The notes beneath the pieces were generated by a model. The model made no database searches, was not told the origin of the DNA, and saw nothing but the letters and a program-made list of their open reading frames with translations. Positions 9,001 through 15,966 of a stretch of 64,000 nucleotides of DNA are shown in pieces. The stretch lies in the NCBI GenBank assembly GCA_963756455.1, contig CAVWNC010000004.1:186001-250000 (forward strand), written 5' to 3'. Positions within the stretch are counted from its first letter, which is position 1. The number at the start of each line of letters is the position of its first letter. The DNA is from DASQPA01 sp963756455. GTDB taxonomy: Bacteria; Acidobacteriota; Thermoanaerobaculia; Multivoradales; UBA5704. Position numbers and translations under genes: made by a program.

Positions 9001-11856
9001 GTCGAACAGGCCGGGATGATGAACCACCTCTACGCCAAGGTCACAGCCCTCGGGCTCGGCGGCGAGGACGCCGTGGCGCAGACCGCCTCGCAGTGCTTCG
9101 ACGTCTCCGTCTGGCAGCTCCTCGCCCCGCTCCTCGTGGGCGGCCGGACGCGCATCTATTCGGAGGCCGCGGTGCGCGATCCCGCCGCTCTCCTTAGCCG
9201 TTTCGAGGCCGACGGGATCACGGTCGCCGAGACCGTGCCCTCGCTGCTGCGGGCCCTGCTCGACGAGGTGGAGACCGCCGGGGCGGCGCGCCCGGGCCTC
9301 GCCGCTCTCCGCTTCCTGCTCGCGACCGGCGAGGCCCTCCCCGCCGACTTCTGCCGGCGCTGGCTCGGCGTCTACCCCGCCGTGCCCCTGGTCAACGCCT
9401 ACGGTCCCACCGAATGCTCGGACGACGTCACCCACCACGTCCTCACCGCAGTCCCGGAGGGGGAGATGGTGCCGGTGGGCCGGCCGATCGCCAACACCCG
9501 CCTCGCGGTCGTCGACCGTAACGGTCTGCCGGAGCCCGAAGGCGTCGCCGGGGAGCTGTGGATCGGCGGCGCCGGCGTCGGCCGGGGCTATCTCCACGAT
9601 CCCGCGCGGACGGCGGAGGCCTTCGTGCCGGACGACCTCTCCGGCATTCCGGGAGGACGGCTCTATCGGAGCGGCGATCTCTGCCGGTTTCGTCCCGATG
9701 GCAGTCTCCACTTCTTGGGTCGCATCGATCACCAGGTCAAGATCCGCGGCCAGCGCATCGAGCTGGGGGAGATCGAGATCGTCCTGCGCCGGCATGAGGC
9801 GGTGCGCGAGGCGGCGGTCCTGGTCCGCCGGGACGGACCGGGCGAGCCCCTCCTCGCCGCGTACGTGGTGTTTCACCCCGGCGCCGCGGAGACTCCGGGC
9901 GTCCTGCGGGGGTTCCTCCAGGAACGCCTGCCGGACGCCATGCTCCCCGCCGCCTTCGTCGTCCTCCCGGCGCTGCCGGTGACCCCGAACGGCAAGGTCG
10001 ACCGCGCGGCGCTGCCCGCTCCGGAAATGGGTCGGGAGGCCCTGGAATCGGCGGTGGTGGCGCCGAGAAACGCGCTGGAGGCACGGCTCGCGGCGATCTG
10101 GAGAGAGGTGCTCGGCCTCGCCGAGATCTCCGTCGACGACAATTTCTTCGAGCTCGGCGGGGACTCCATCCTGAGCATCCAGATCGCCTCGCTCGCGACC
10201 CGGGGCGGCCTGCGCCTCAGCCCGCTGCAGCTCTTCGAGCACCCGACCGTCGCCCGCCTTTCGGCGGCGTTGGGGGAGATGCCCGAAGACGCCGTCGTCC
10301 TGCCAGAGCGCCATCCAGAAGACTTTGGGCCCGTTGTGGGGCCGATGCCGTTGACGCCCATCCAGCGGCGCTTTTTCACCCTCGACGTCCCCACGCCCCA
10401 CCACTGGAACCAGGCCCTCCTGCTGGCGGTGGCGGTGCCCCTGGTGCCGCGGGCCCTGGCCGCGGCCCTGGCCGGCCTCCTCGTTCACCACGACGCGCTG
10501 CGCCATCGCTTTAAGCGCGGCGCCGAGGGCTGGGAGCAGGTGGCGACGCCGCCGGCGCCGCCCGGGGTGGGGGAGAGCGCCCTCTCGTGCCTCGATCTCA
10601 CCGCCCTGCCGGCGGCCAGGCAGAGCCTGGAGGTCGAGCGGGCGGCGGCGGCTCTCCAGGGGAGCCTCCACCTCGCCGCCGGGCCGCTCCTGCGCTCTGC
10701 CACCTTCACCCTCGGGGCCGGCCAGCCCCAGCGCCTGCTCCTTCTCGCCCACCACCTGGTGGTCGACGGGGTCTCCTGGCGCATCCTGCTCGAAGACCTG
10801 GAATCCGCCTACCGGCAGGCCGAGCGGGGCGCTCCCGTCGCGCTGCCCGCGAAGACGACTTCCTTCAAGCGGTGGGCCGAGCGCCTGGCCGCGCACGCCG
10901 CCTCGCCGGCCCTGACGGCGGAGGAGCCCTACTGGCTGGACGAGGCACGCCTGGAAGCCCGTCCCCTGCCGCTCGACTTCGCCGGGGCCGGGGCCGGAGG
11001 CTACAACACCCGCGTCTCGACGCGCTCGCTCTCCGTCGCCTTGGACGCCGCGGAGACCCGCGCTCTCCTCCGCGAGGTGCCGGCGGCGTTCCACACCCAG
11101 ATCAACGATCTGCTGCTCGCCGCCCTGGCCGAAGCGTTCGCCGGCTGGACCGGCGGTGGCCCGCTCCTCGTCGATCTCGAAGGGCACGGTCGCGAGGAGA
11201 TCGCCGAGGATTTAGACCTCTCGCGCACGGTCGGCTGGTTCACCGCGCTCTTCCCGCTCCTCCTGGACGCCCGGCCGGAGCTTGCGCCGGAGCTCCGGCT
11301 CGCCGCGGTCCAGGCGGCGCTCCGGGCGGTGCCGCGGAGCGGCATCGGCTACGGCCTTCTGCGCTACGGCGGGAGGGCCGAAACGGCGGCCCGTCTGGCC
11401 GCCTTGCCGGCGGCGGAGATCAGCTTCAACTACCTCGGCCAGTTGGACCAGGCCTTGGGCGGCGAGTCGCCCTTCCGCGCGGCGGCCGAATCCGCCGGCC
11501 CCACCGCCGGTCCCGGGGGCCGGCGCAGCCACCGGCTGGAGATCAACGGCCTGGTCGCCGGCGGCGAGCTGCGGTTCGATTGGGCGTACAGCCCGAACCT
11601 CGACCGCGCCGAGACCGTCCTGGGATGGGCGCGCGAGCACATGGAGGCCCTGCGGCGCTGGATCGCCCGCGGTGTCGTCGGCGTCGGGGCCGCGCCGGAT
11701 CTCCCGTCGCCCGCCGCCAGCGCCGCCGACGCCGCCGCCGCGGACTTCGACTGGAGCCCGGCGCAGATGGACGAGATCGCCGCCGTCCTCAGCCTGGGCG
11801 GAAATCCGGCAGCCGGGCAGGCGGCCGGGCGGGCCGGAGGAACGGTCGAGCGATGA
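1..11856 (+). CDS. Hybrid PKS-NRPS megasynthase, KS-AT-ACP-AMT-MO-C-C-A-PCP-E (5' end outside window)
   Basis: The frame is open from base 1, so the start lies upstream; 3951 residues are visible. Domains by position: ketosynthase 1-1065 (active Cys codon at 307, EAHGTGT near 709, KTNLGH near 823); acyltransferase about 1380-2300 (GHSLGEY with Ser codon at 1672; HAFHS near 1960, malonyl type); ACP near 2580-2790 (LGVDSLLL); Pro/Ala-rich linker; class III PLP aminotransferase about 3120-4520 (FDEMITGFR near 3946); luciferase-like FMN monooxygenase about 4674-5690; condensation domain about 5760-7060 (HHLAVDG); second condensation-like domain about 7150-8430 (NHLVADA); adenylation about 8490-10030 (YTSGSTGAPKG, NAYGPTE, NGKVDR); PCP near 10140 (LGGDSI, the form preceding epimerases); epimerase about 10340-11670 (HHLVVDGVSW). 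A KS-AT-ACP-AMT series makes a beta-amino acyl chain in mycosubtilin and microcystin synthases; an added monooxygenase suggests alpha-hydroxylation. Hand-read A-domain code is D-V-W-E-L-T-A-D-D, which I cannot assign. Its stop overlaps the next start (ATGA). Confidence 0.95.
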   Translation: MTSPQHRLFLETCWHALEDAGCDPARLPGAAGGAGNTGNSGAIGVFASGSSCSYFFDLYAQPGLVASVGPLRVQIANEKEFLPTWVSYKLDLKGPSINVQTACSSSLVAVHMACQSLLSRECDLALAGGVSVRQRDAAGYLYEEGGILSPDGHCRAFDAAAAGTLDGDGVGVVVLKRLLDALKDGDPIRAVIKGSAVNNDGAGKIGFTAPGPGGQTRVIAEALAVAGVDPETVSYVEAHGTGTRLGDPIEIAALSEAFRARTAARGFCAVGSVKTNLGHLDAAAGIAGLIKTILALEHRTLPPSLHFSTPNKEIDFAGSPFYVSAQSAPWEPSGGVRRAGVSAFGIGGTNAHVIVEEAPRRESDPGRPWQLLVWSARTAAARAALGDRLAARWADRGATAAAPRSLADDAFTLQQGRRAFAFRAALVCRDATAAAAAAAAFAQGAPGAVSLGEAPLHPRPVAFVLPGQGTQKVGVAAELYAEEEVFRSAVEHCSELLRPALGRDLTALLYPLPAAREEALGLLGETAWAQPAVFVLGYALARLWMSWGVRPRALLGHSLGEYVAACLSGVMSLPDALTLVAHRARLMQSLPRGGMLAVSLAAADVEAHCGGSLSLAAINGPERSVVSGPLPELDDLERRLVDRRVSCRRLQVSHAFHSSMLDPVLPLFAEPLRRIALHPPEIPFLSSVTGRWITPEEATDAAYWCRQMRDPVLFGPAAGVLLGADAWALLEVGSGETLSGLLKRHPDLRPDHRVVASLAAGAEPAGGERAALLQALGRLWVGGVEVDWAQLHRGERRLRVALPGYPFERQRYRVANRLRRPAPGEVEDPRSVATAEGNEEVSMAEEEASRSASALWRERIVQALSEMIHELTGAEPGTIDAQASFLDLGVDSLLLIQATQKLQDRFGLRISLVQLLEELTTLAAVADYLVRELPRPAEPAPTPAAPVPLPPVAAAVGLPPISPTAPISQMAPTSPMLSAPEAASGIERLFAQQLQIMAQQIDLLRGGAAAPASAAPPPTAPPAPIAATAPIAPPAPSTGPEPPRAFTGFGPYQPIETGPAGELTAVQRRYLDGFIARYVRRTAKSRETTEASRRVLADGRASVGFRRLWKDLVYPIHGDRMQGTQVWDVDGNPYTDICMGFGVHFFGHSPDFVVAAMERQLRHGMGVGPQSSLAGEVAGMISAFTGLDRVAFCNSGTEAVMGALRAARTYTRRSKIALFAGAYHGWADATLARTQVVKGRRVSLPLAPGVSTTAVEDVLVLDYGTAESLEILKTEMGGLAAVLVEPMQSRRPDFAPREFLHELRRLTAAAGTVLIFDEMITGFRLHPAGAQGWLGIQADLAVYGKLIANGLPIGVLAGGAPFMNVLDGGPWTYGDDSYPRAEKTMFAGAFFKHPLTMSTARAVLGRMREEGPALFERLNARTARLCADLNTNFAAAGAPITAVHSGSLFRFRFAPNVPYTELFPYHLIDHGIFYSLESGNCFLTPAHTEEDLARVVTAVGASVRELQEGGFLLSSTGPGGAGGPGGGGIPADVVTAPAPASLASALPVSPSISPPPVRGLDFSLFYFGSYDAAFDPAKYRLLLEGAKLADQLGFRAVWLPERHFHSFGGLSPNPAVLAAALARETRHLELRAGSVVLPLHDPIRVAEDWSLVDNLSDGRAGVSFASGWHPDDFALAPAAYAGRHDAMRRGIETVRRLWRGESLAVTGGTGQPLDVRLFPLPKRADIPIWLSGTSAETFRLAGQLGAGVVTNLQVLPLDELAERVALYHQALAAAGFDRQRGRVTVLLHTYLAGDAAMAREAARRPFCNYLRSNLGLVANHLASDGRPIDLDRVSPESLDYLLNGHYERWAAGSTLIGSVESVSEIVLKLAVAGATELGCLIDFGIDPDLVLDSLKPLDRLRRSSAASAGSAGSAASSPPPAPRHRLTEAQKALWFLTQMGSDASRAYNESITLHLAGPLAAGALAGALAGALTALLARHEALRIEVGADGEFLSAAPARPVPLPRVDLSALPAPYREEEAERRTLAWAQEPLDLAAGLLLRAALLHLGGARHRLVVTTHHLAVDGHSMGVLVSELAALYTAACQGSPALLPPPARLGDVAARSASDDPDTVLADEDYWAARLTPHPPVLALPLDRPRPAVKGYAVARHRRRLDGEIARALRHFSREQKSTLFMTLLAGFKVLLHQLTGQRDLVVGVNATPPSSKEDRALVGFRVNALPLRSAIAPDEPLAAYLARLKRLVAEGYTHQAFSPHRVLRRVGLKRDPSRFPLVSVVFDLERSAGAPQLAGLAVAVDANPVGAKVDLYVNVTESAEGLELRADFDADLFATATVAGWLAHYERLLRAIIETPEGAIDDLPRPAPPGLAAMAAMAATAGVVGPLAGPTSNLSRYQQLLWMSQKLAPEAPLLANGGVARLPLRIDREIFARAVASVVAGSDALRTVIEEVDGVPYQRVREGGSPGVDFADLSARSEPFAAARSLALARCRRPHALDRSLLDVALYRLGEEDFLWYANVNHLVADAWAVSLVLDAISRAYQALLAGEAPPPASPPFADYLGEERALAGSSEARQAEAYWREKLARPVDPLTFYGEPAARRAGPAEQVACDLGPERTARLRRLAADEPFYFASVELSLLSLLGALVATWLARTGGSRALSLGVPFHNRLTAAARRTIGLFMQILPVHLRLDAAETFPSLAEKLALESLESVRFRHFSVGNQLHRRAYEVELNYMPVGLATFAGVAVESEWFQPAETTSESLAVQILDRGESLALRLSFHGEVFAPRQRQLALGHILRAVDALLENPARPIDSFALQSAEERQEILAGWNAAARELPLEESFAAAFERQAEKTPGRPAVTDDLGTFTYRELQEKAGRLAGLLAEAGVGPESLVAILAPRDRTFLAAMLAVFHAGGAYLPLDPAHPEGRLRQILAQSGAPLVLVTAELHSKLLAALDGEAGTGRPQILVLQGGLGDEGGQAACPSAPGDRQRLAYVLYTSGSTGAPKGAMVEQAGMMNHLYAKVTALGLGGEDAVAQTASQCFDVSVWQLLAPLLVGGRTRIYSEAAVRDPAALLSRFEADGITVAETVPSLLRALLDEVETAGAARPGLAALRFLLATGEALPADFCRRWLGVYPAVPLVNAYGPTECSDDVTHHVLTAVPEGEMVPVGRPIANTRLAVVDRNGLPEPEGVAGELWIGGAGVGRGYLHDPARTAEAFVPDDLSGIPGGRLYRSGDLCRFRPDGSLHFLGRIDHQVKIRGQRIELGEIEIVLRRHEAVREAAVLVRRDGPGEPLLAAYVVFHPGAAETPGVLRGFLQERLPDAMLPAAFVVLPALPVTPNGKVDRAALPAPEMGREALESAVVAPRNALEARLAAIWREVLGLAEISVDDNFFELGGDSILSIQIASLATRGGLRLSPLQLFEHPTVARLSAALGEMPEDAVVLPERHPEDFGPVVGPMPLTPIQRRFFTLDVPTPHHWNQALLLAVAVPLVPRALAAALAGLLVHHDALRHRFKRGAEGWEQVATPPAPPGVGESALSCLDLTALPAARQSLEVERAAAALQGSLHLAAGPLLRSATFTLGAGQPQRLLLLAHHLVVDGVSWRILLEDLESAYRQAERGAPVALPAKTTSFKRWAERLAAHAASPALTAEEPYWLDEARLEARPLPLDFAGAGAGGYNTRVSTRSLSVALDAAETRALLREVPAAFHTQINDLLLAALAEAFAGWTGGGPLLVDLEGHGREEIAEDLDLSRTVGWFTALFPLLLDARPELAPELRLAAVQAALRAVPRSGIGYGLLRYGGRAETAARLAALPAAEISFNYLGQLDQALGGESPFRAAAESAGPTAGPGGRRSHRLEINGLVAGGELRFDWAYSPNLDRAETVLGWAREHMEALRRWIARGVVGVGAAPDLPSPAASAADAAAADFDWSPAQMDEIAAVLSLGGNPAAGQAAGRAGGTVER

Positions 11857-14800
11857 GCCCGGTCGCCGACTTCTACCCGCTCTCTCCGATGCAGGAGGGG
11901 ATGCTCTTCCACACCCTCTACGCGCCGGATGCCGGGGTCTACGTGACCCAGGTGAACCTGAGCTTCCCGGCCGCCGAGCTGGATCTCCCGGCGTTTGCGG
12001 AGAGCTGGCGGCGGGTGGTCGAGCGCCATGCCGTCCTCCGCACCCGCTTCGCCTGGGAGGGCCTGGAGGCGCCGATCCAGGCGGTCGAGCGGGAGGTGGC
12101 CCTGCCGGTCGAGCAGCGCGACTGGCGGCATCTGCGGCCCGCCGAAGGCCGCCGTCGGCTCGCCGCCTACCAGCGCTCCGAGCGGGCGCGGCGCTTCGAC
12201 TTGAGCCGCGCGCCGCTCCTGCGGCTGGGCATCCTCCAACTGCCCGGCGGGATCTGCCAGGGGGTCTGGAGCTTCCACCACATCGTGCTCGACGGTCGGT
12301 CGGTCTCGCTGGTGCTCGAAGACGTGGCGGCGATCTACCGCTCGCTCGCGAGCGGCGTCGAGCCCACCCTTCCTCCCGTCCGCTCGTTCCGCGACTACAT
12401 CGTGTGGCTGAAGCGCCAGGATCTGGCCCTCGCCGAAGACTACTGGCGCGGGGTGCTCCGCGGCTTCCGCGCCCCGACGCCGCTGCCTTCGGGGTACGAG
12501 GGCGGTCCTTCCCCGGCCGCCGGCTACGGCATGCAGCACCGCGTCCTCCCGGCCGCGGCGACCGCGGCGCTCACGGCCTGGGGGCGCCGGGCCGGCCTCA
12601 CTCTCAATACCCTGTCCCAGGGGATCTGGGCGCTTCTCCTCGGCCGCTACAGCGGGGAAGAGGATGTGGCCTACGGTGTCGCCGTCCTCGGCCGTCCCGC
12701 CGATCTGCCGGGCGCCGAATCGATCGTCGGCCTCTTCATCAACACCCTCCTCCTGCGCGTCGCCGTGTCGGCGGATGGCCTGCTCGTCCCCTGGCTCCAG
12801 GAGCTGCAGGCCGCCTGGGCGCGGTCCCGGCGCTTCGAGCACAGCCCGCTCGTCCAGGTGCAGACGTGGAGCGAGGTGCCGCGCGGTGTCCCTCTCTTCG
12901 AGACTCTCTTGAACTTCACCGGCGGGCCGCGGACGGGGGGGGGCGAGGCCGGCCGGGCGGCCGGGGGCTGGGAGGTCGAGACCCAGGCGCAGAGCCACGT
13001 CGCGCTCACCCTGGACGTCCTGGTGGGAACGGCGGTCGAGCTCCACCTGCGCTATGACCGGGCGCGCTTCGGCGACGCCTTCATCATCCGGCTGCTCGGG
13101 CACCTCGCGACCCTCTTCGCGGCGCTGCCGGAGGAGCCTCACCGCCGGCTCGGCGAGCTGCCGATGCTCTCCGCCGCCGAGCGCTTCATGGTGACCGCCG
13201 AGTGGAACGACACAGCGGTCGAGCGACCGCCGGGACCGGATCTCCTCCATGCCCGCTTCGAGCGCTGGGCCGCGGCGACCCCGGAGGCGGTGGCGCTGGT
13301 CGCGGACGGTCGCTGTCTCACCTACGGTGGGCTCGCCGCCTTGGCGGGCGCCCTGGCGCGCCGCCTCGTCGCCCAGGGAGTGGGGCCGGAGTCGCGGGTG
13401 GGCGTCCTCATGGAGCGCTCGGTCGAGATGGTGGTGGCGCTCCTCGCCGTCCTCAAGGCGGGGGGAGCGTACCTGCCGCTCGATCCGGAGCACCCGGCCG
13501 AGCGGCTGGCCTTCCAGGCCGCCGAGGGCGGGGTCGCCGTGGTGCTCGTCGAGCGCGGTCCGCGGGGCTCCCTGCCTGAGCTCGATGCGCCGATCCTCGC
13601 GGTCGATGTCATCGAGATGTGGGGCGAGTTGGGGGCCGAGCCGGCGGTCGCCGCTCCCCGGTGCGCCGCGACGCCGGAGAATCTCGCCTACGTCATCTAC
13701 ACCTCCGGCTCGACCGGGCGGCCCAAGGGGGCGATGGTCTCCCACCGGGCGATCTGCAACCGGCTCGACTGGCAGGAGGAGACCTACCGCCTGTCGACCC
13801 GGGGGCGGGTGCTCCAGAAGACCCCGTTCAGCTTCGACGTGTCGCTGTGGGAATTCTTCTGGCCGCTCTCGACCGGCGCCTGCCTCGTCCTCGCCCCGCC
13901 CGGGGCGCAGCGCGACCCCGCCCGCCTGCTCGACGTCATCGTGCGCGAGGAGATCACCGACCTCCACTTCGTCCCTTCGCTCCTCCATTTCTTCCTCGAG
14001 ATGGACGGGGTCGCGGCCGCGACCTCGCTCAGGCGGGTGATCGCGAGCGGCGAGGCGTTGAGCGCCGAGCTGGCCGAGCGCTTCCATGCCGCTCTTCCCG
14101 GTATTTTTCCGACCTCGCTCCACAACCTCTACGGGCCGACCGAGGCAGCGGTGGACGTGACGTCCTGGCTCTGCGAGCGGGGGAGCGGGGCGCGGGCGGT
14201 GCCGATCGGGCGGCCGATCGCCAACACCGCCATCCACCTGCTCGACCCCCTGGGGCGGCCGGTGCCCGTGGCGGTGGCGGGGGAGCTTTACATCGGCGGG
14301 GTCGGTCTCGCGCGCGGCTACCAGGGCCGCCCCGATCTGACAGCGGAGCGCTTCGTGCCGGACGCCTCGGCCGGCGTTTTGGGGGAGCGGCTCTACCGGA
14401 CCGGCGACCTGGCGCGCCGGGGCGCCGACGGCCGGATCGAGTATCTGGGCCGCATCGACCAGCAGGTCAAGGTGCGCGGCATCCGGATCGAGCTGGGCGA
14501 GATCGAAGCGGTGCTCGCCGCGCACCCGGGGGTCCGCCAGGCGGCGGTGGCGGCCCGCGCGGACGGCCCGACGGGCCCGCGCCTGATCGCCTACGTCGTG
14601 CCAGAGACGCCGGAAGAAAACGCGCCGGATCTCGACGAGCTGCGCGCCTTCGCGCGGCAGCGGCTGCCGGAGGCCATGGTCCCCGCGGCGCTCGTCCGCC
14701 TCGCGGCCCTGCCCCTGACGACGAGCGGCAAGCTCGACCGCCGGGCGTTGCCGGAGCCCGCCGCCGACCTGGCGCCCGCCGGGGGCGCGGAACCGGCGCG

Positions 14801-15899
14801 CGACGAGGTGGAGGCCGCGCTCGTCGAGATCTGGGAGACGCTCCTCCATCGCCGCCCGATCGGCATCCGGGACGACTTCTTCGCCTTGGGTGGACATTCG
14901 CTCCTCGCCGTGCGCCTCGTGGGGAAGCTCCACAAGCGGTTCGACCGCCGGGTGCCGCTCGCCCTCTTCGTCGAGAACCGGACGATCGAGCGCCTCGCCG
15001 CCGCCCTCCGCGAGCCGGTGCGGGAAGAGCGCCGCTCGCCGCTCGTCGCCCTCCAGCCGGCGGGCGACCGGCCGGCGTTCTTCTGCGTCCATCCGATCGG
15101 CGGGCAGGTGCTCTGTTTCGCCGACCTGGCGCGCCACATCGGGACGGAGCAGCCGGTCTACGGCCTGGAGGCGCCCGCCCTGGACGCGGTGGGGACGACC
15201 GCGCCGTCGATCCCCGAGATGGCGGCCGCCTACCTCGCCGCCGTGCGCGGCGTCCAACCCGGCGGCCCGTACCTCTTTGGCGGCTGGTCGATGGGGGGAA
15301 TCATCGCCTTCGAGATGGCCCGCCAGCTCCACGAGGACGGCGAGGAGACCGCGCTGGTGGCGATCCTCGACTCCTGGTCGCCGATCATCCACCGCATCGT
15401 TCCCGACGACGCCTACCTGCTCTCCGAGCTGGTCAAGGACCACTCGCTGCAGCGGGGAGTGCCGCCCGCCCTCTCCTACGAGCAACTCGCCGAGCTCGAG
15501 CCCGAGGCCCGTCTCCGGCGGGTGCTCGCGGTGGCCCAGGACACCGGTCTGGTGGCGACCGACGCCGACGTCTCCTGGTTGCGGCGGTCCCTCGTGGGCT
15601 ACCGGGCCCGGCGCGAAGCCCTGAGGCGTTACCGCCCGGCGCCCTACCCCGGCAGTCTGCTCCTCGTCCGCGCCCGCGAGGCGGACGAGGCGCTCCTCGC
15701 CACGCTCGAAACCGCGCTGGGGATCGACGTGCGCGACCCTCAGCTGGGTTGGGGCGCCTACACGACCGGGCCGGTGGCGGTCGAAACCGTCCCCGGCAAT
15801 CACTCGACCATGTGCTCCGAACCCAACGTCCACCTGCTCGCCAGGTCTCTCCGCAACTCGATCGAACGAGCGCTCTCCGGGCAGGAGGTGCGTCGATGA
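11853..15899 (+). CDS. NRPS termination protein, C-A(Ser)-PCP-TE
   Basis: A protein of 1348 residues whose ATG overlaps the previous stop by 4 bp, so the two are translationally coupled. Condensation domain about 11868-13150 opens with PLSPMQEGMLFH, as in C domains that accept a D-residue from an upstream epimerase, and carries HHIVLDG. Adenylation domain about 13205-14770 has YTSGSTGRPKG and YGPTE; hand alignment to GrsA gives the code D-V-W-H-I-S-L-V-D, close to the classic Ser code, so serine is predicted. The PCP near 14810-15010 has LGGHSLL. The thioesterase about 15045-15890 has GWSMGG and a C-terminal GNHSTM His. It adds Ser to the D-configured intermediate from the upstream protein and releases the product by hydrolysis or cyclisation. 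Confidence 0.95.
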   Translation: MSPVADFYPLSPMQEGMLFHTLYAPDAGVYVTQVNLSFPAAELDLPAFAESWRRVVERHAVLRTRFAWEGLEAPIQAVEREVALPVEQRDWRHLRPAEGRRRLAAYQRSERARRFDLSRAPLLRLGILQLPGGICQGVWSFHHIVLDGRSVSLVLEDVAAIYRSLASGVEPTLPPVRSFRDYIVWLKRQDLALAEDYWRGVLRGFRAPTPLPSGYEGGPSPAAGYGMQHRVLPAAATAALTAWGRRAGLTLNTLSQGIWALLLGRYSGEEDVAYGVAVLGRPADLPGAESIVGLFINTLLLRVAVSADGLLVPWLQELQAAWARSRRFEHSPLVQVQTWSEVPRGVPLFETLLNFTGGPRTGGGEAGRAAGGWEVETQAQSHVALTLDVLVGTAVELHLRYDRARFGDAFIIRLLGHLATLFAALPEEPHRRLGELPMLSAAERFMVTAEWNDTAVERPPGPDLLHARFERWAAATPEAVALVADGRCLTYGGLAALAGALARRLVAQGVGPESRVGVLMERSVEMVVALLAVLKAGGAYLPLDPEHPAERLAFQAAEGGVAVVLVERGPRGSLPELDAPILAVDVIEMWGELGAEPAVAAPRCAATPENLAYVIYTSGSTGRPKGAMVSHRAICNRLDWQEETYRLSTRGRVLQKTPFSFDVSLWEFFWPLSTGACLVLAPPGAQRDPARLLDVIVREEITDLHFVPSLLHFFLEMDGVAAATSLRRVIASGEALSAELAERFHAALPGIFPTSLHNLYGPTEAAVDVTSWLCERGSGARAVPIGRPIANTAIHLLDPLGRPVPVAVAGELYIGGVGLARGYQGRPDLTAERFVPDASAGVLGERLYRTGDLARRGADGRIEYLGRIDQQVKVRGIRIELGEIEAVLAAHPGVRQAAVAARADGPTGPRLIAYVVPETPEENAPDLDELRAFARQRLPEAMVPAALVRLAALPLTTSGKLDRRALPEPAADLAPAGGAEPARDEVEAALVEIWETLLHRRPIGIRDDFFALGGHSLLAVRLVGKLHKRFDRRVPLALFVENRTIERLAAALREPVREERRSPLVALQPAGDRPAFFCVHPIGGQVLCFADLARHIGTEQPVYGLEAPALDAVGTTAPSIPEMAAAYLAAVRGVQPGGPYLFGGWSMGGIIAFEMARQLHEDGEETALVAILDSWSPIIHRIVPDDAYLLSELVKDHSLQRGVPPALSYEQLAELEPEARLRRVLAVAQDTGLVATDADVSWLRRSLVGYRARREALRRYRPAPYPGSLLLVRAREADEALLATLETALGIDVRDPQLGWGAYTTGPVAVETVPGNHSTMCSEPNVHLLARSLRNSIERALSGQEVRR

Positions 15900-15966
15900 C
15901 TCCCTCTCCCGTTCGGCACTCGGCCGCCCGCGAGCGCAAAAAAGTCTCCCCAGGGGGAATCCGTCC